A stretch of DNA of 42,432 nt from the NCBI GenBank assembly GCA_964515405.1, contig CAZERD010000010.1:1-42432 (forward strand), written 5' to 3'. The position numbers and the translations under genes were made by a program. The notes below the pieces were generated by a model that did not search any database, was not told the origin of the DNA, and was given only the letters and a program-made list of their open reading frames with translations. The stretch is from CAZERD01 sp964515405 (lineage in GTDB: Bacteria; Campylobacterota_A; Desulfurellia; Desulfurellales; CAZERD01). Of this stretch, positions 42,432 through 42,432 are shown in pieces. The stretch's first letter is position 1; every line of letters begins with the position of its first letter.

Positions 42432-42432
42432 T

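Noticed and set aside
36234..42432. CRISPR array next to the cmr genes
   Set aside because: No regularly spaced direct repeats were seen anywhere in the window; the array must lie elsewhere.

Overview
The window is a very compact bacterial chromosome segment. Genes overlap by 4-20 bp, many have strong GGAGG-type ribosome sites, and GTG and TTG starts are common. A B12-dependent ribonucleotide reductase, a pyruvate:ferredoxin-oxidoreductase-type ferredoxin, a ferredoxin-tailed CoA ligase and a type III-B CRISPR system point to an anaerobic, probably thermophilic, deep-branching bacterium. The exact lineage cannot be fixed from this sequence. No stretch over 300 bp is empty: the longest non-protein part (23997-24485) holds two promoters, two tRNAs and the SRP RNA.

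Region 1 (1-16074, minus strand) is one near-continuous run that starts at a clear promoter (16046-16074): hom, argH-Nudix fusion, recJ, nrdJ, tyrS, coaX, gpsA, a radical SAM/DUF2344 protein, cysD, cysNC and a Cache-domain membrane sensor cut by the window edge. It is a mixed housekeeping operon.

Region 2 (16130-23996, minus strand) is an organic-acid operon led by an IclR regulator with its own promoter and a likely operator. It encodes an HD hydrolase, a LeuC/LeuD-like hydro-lyase, an MmgE/PrpD-family protein, a two-subunit SucC/SucD-like acyl-CoA synthetase whose beta subunit carries a C-terminal ferredoxin domain, and a citryl-CoA-lyase-like short citrate synthase. The parts resemble a split ATP-citrate-lyase joined to aconitase/methylcitrate-type dehydratases. 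The LeuC-like gene has an apparent frameshift in a T5 run.

Region 3 (24121-26961, plus strand) is tRNA-Ser(GGA), tRNA-Arg(GCG), 4.5S SRP RNA, dnaX, ybaB, recR and a porD-like ferredoxin, all behind one strong promoter. Region 4 (26958-32645, minus strand) is folC, acpS, pdxJ, a phosphotransferase/AAA-kinase fusion, an RNase HII-QueH fusion and a DUF89 phosphatase.

Region 5 (32655-42431) is defence. On the plus strand a four-gene operon encodes a MazF-like small protein, an ECF-sigma-like protein (CalpS), a MazF-like/anti-sigma protein (CalpT) and a Lon protease fused to a SAVED sensor (CalpL). On the minus strand, converging on it with overlapping 3' ends, lie cmr3-cmr4-cmr5-cmr6-csx20-card1/can2-cas6. 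The Cas10 subunit (cmr2), cmr1 and any CRISPR array lie outside the window. Together these predict a type III-B system using cyclic oligoadenylate (probably cA4) to drive at least two effectors, a CARF nuclease and a SAVED-Lon protease, with Csx20 as a candidate off-switch. The additional first gene of the calp operon is the least described part.
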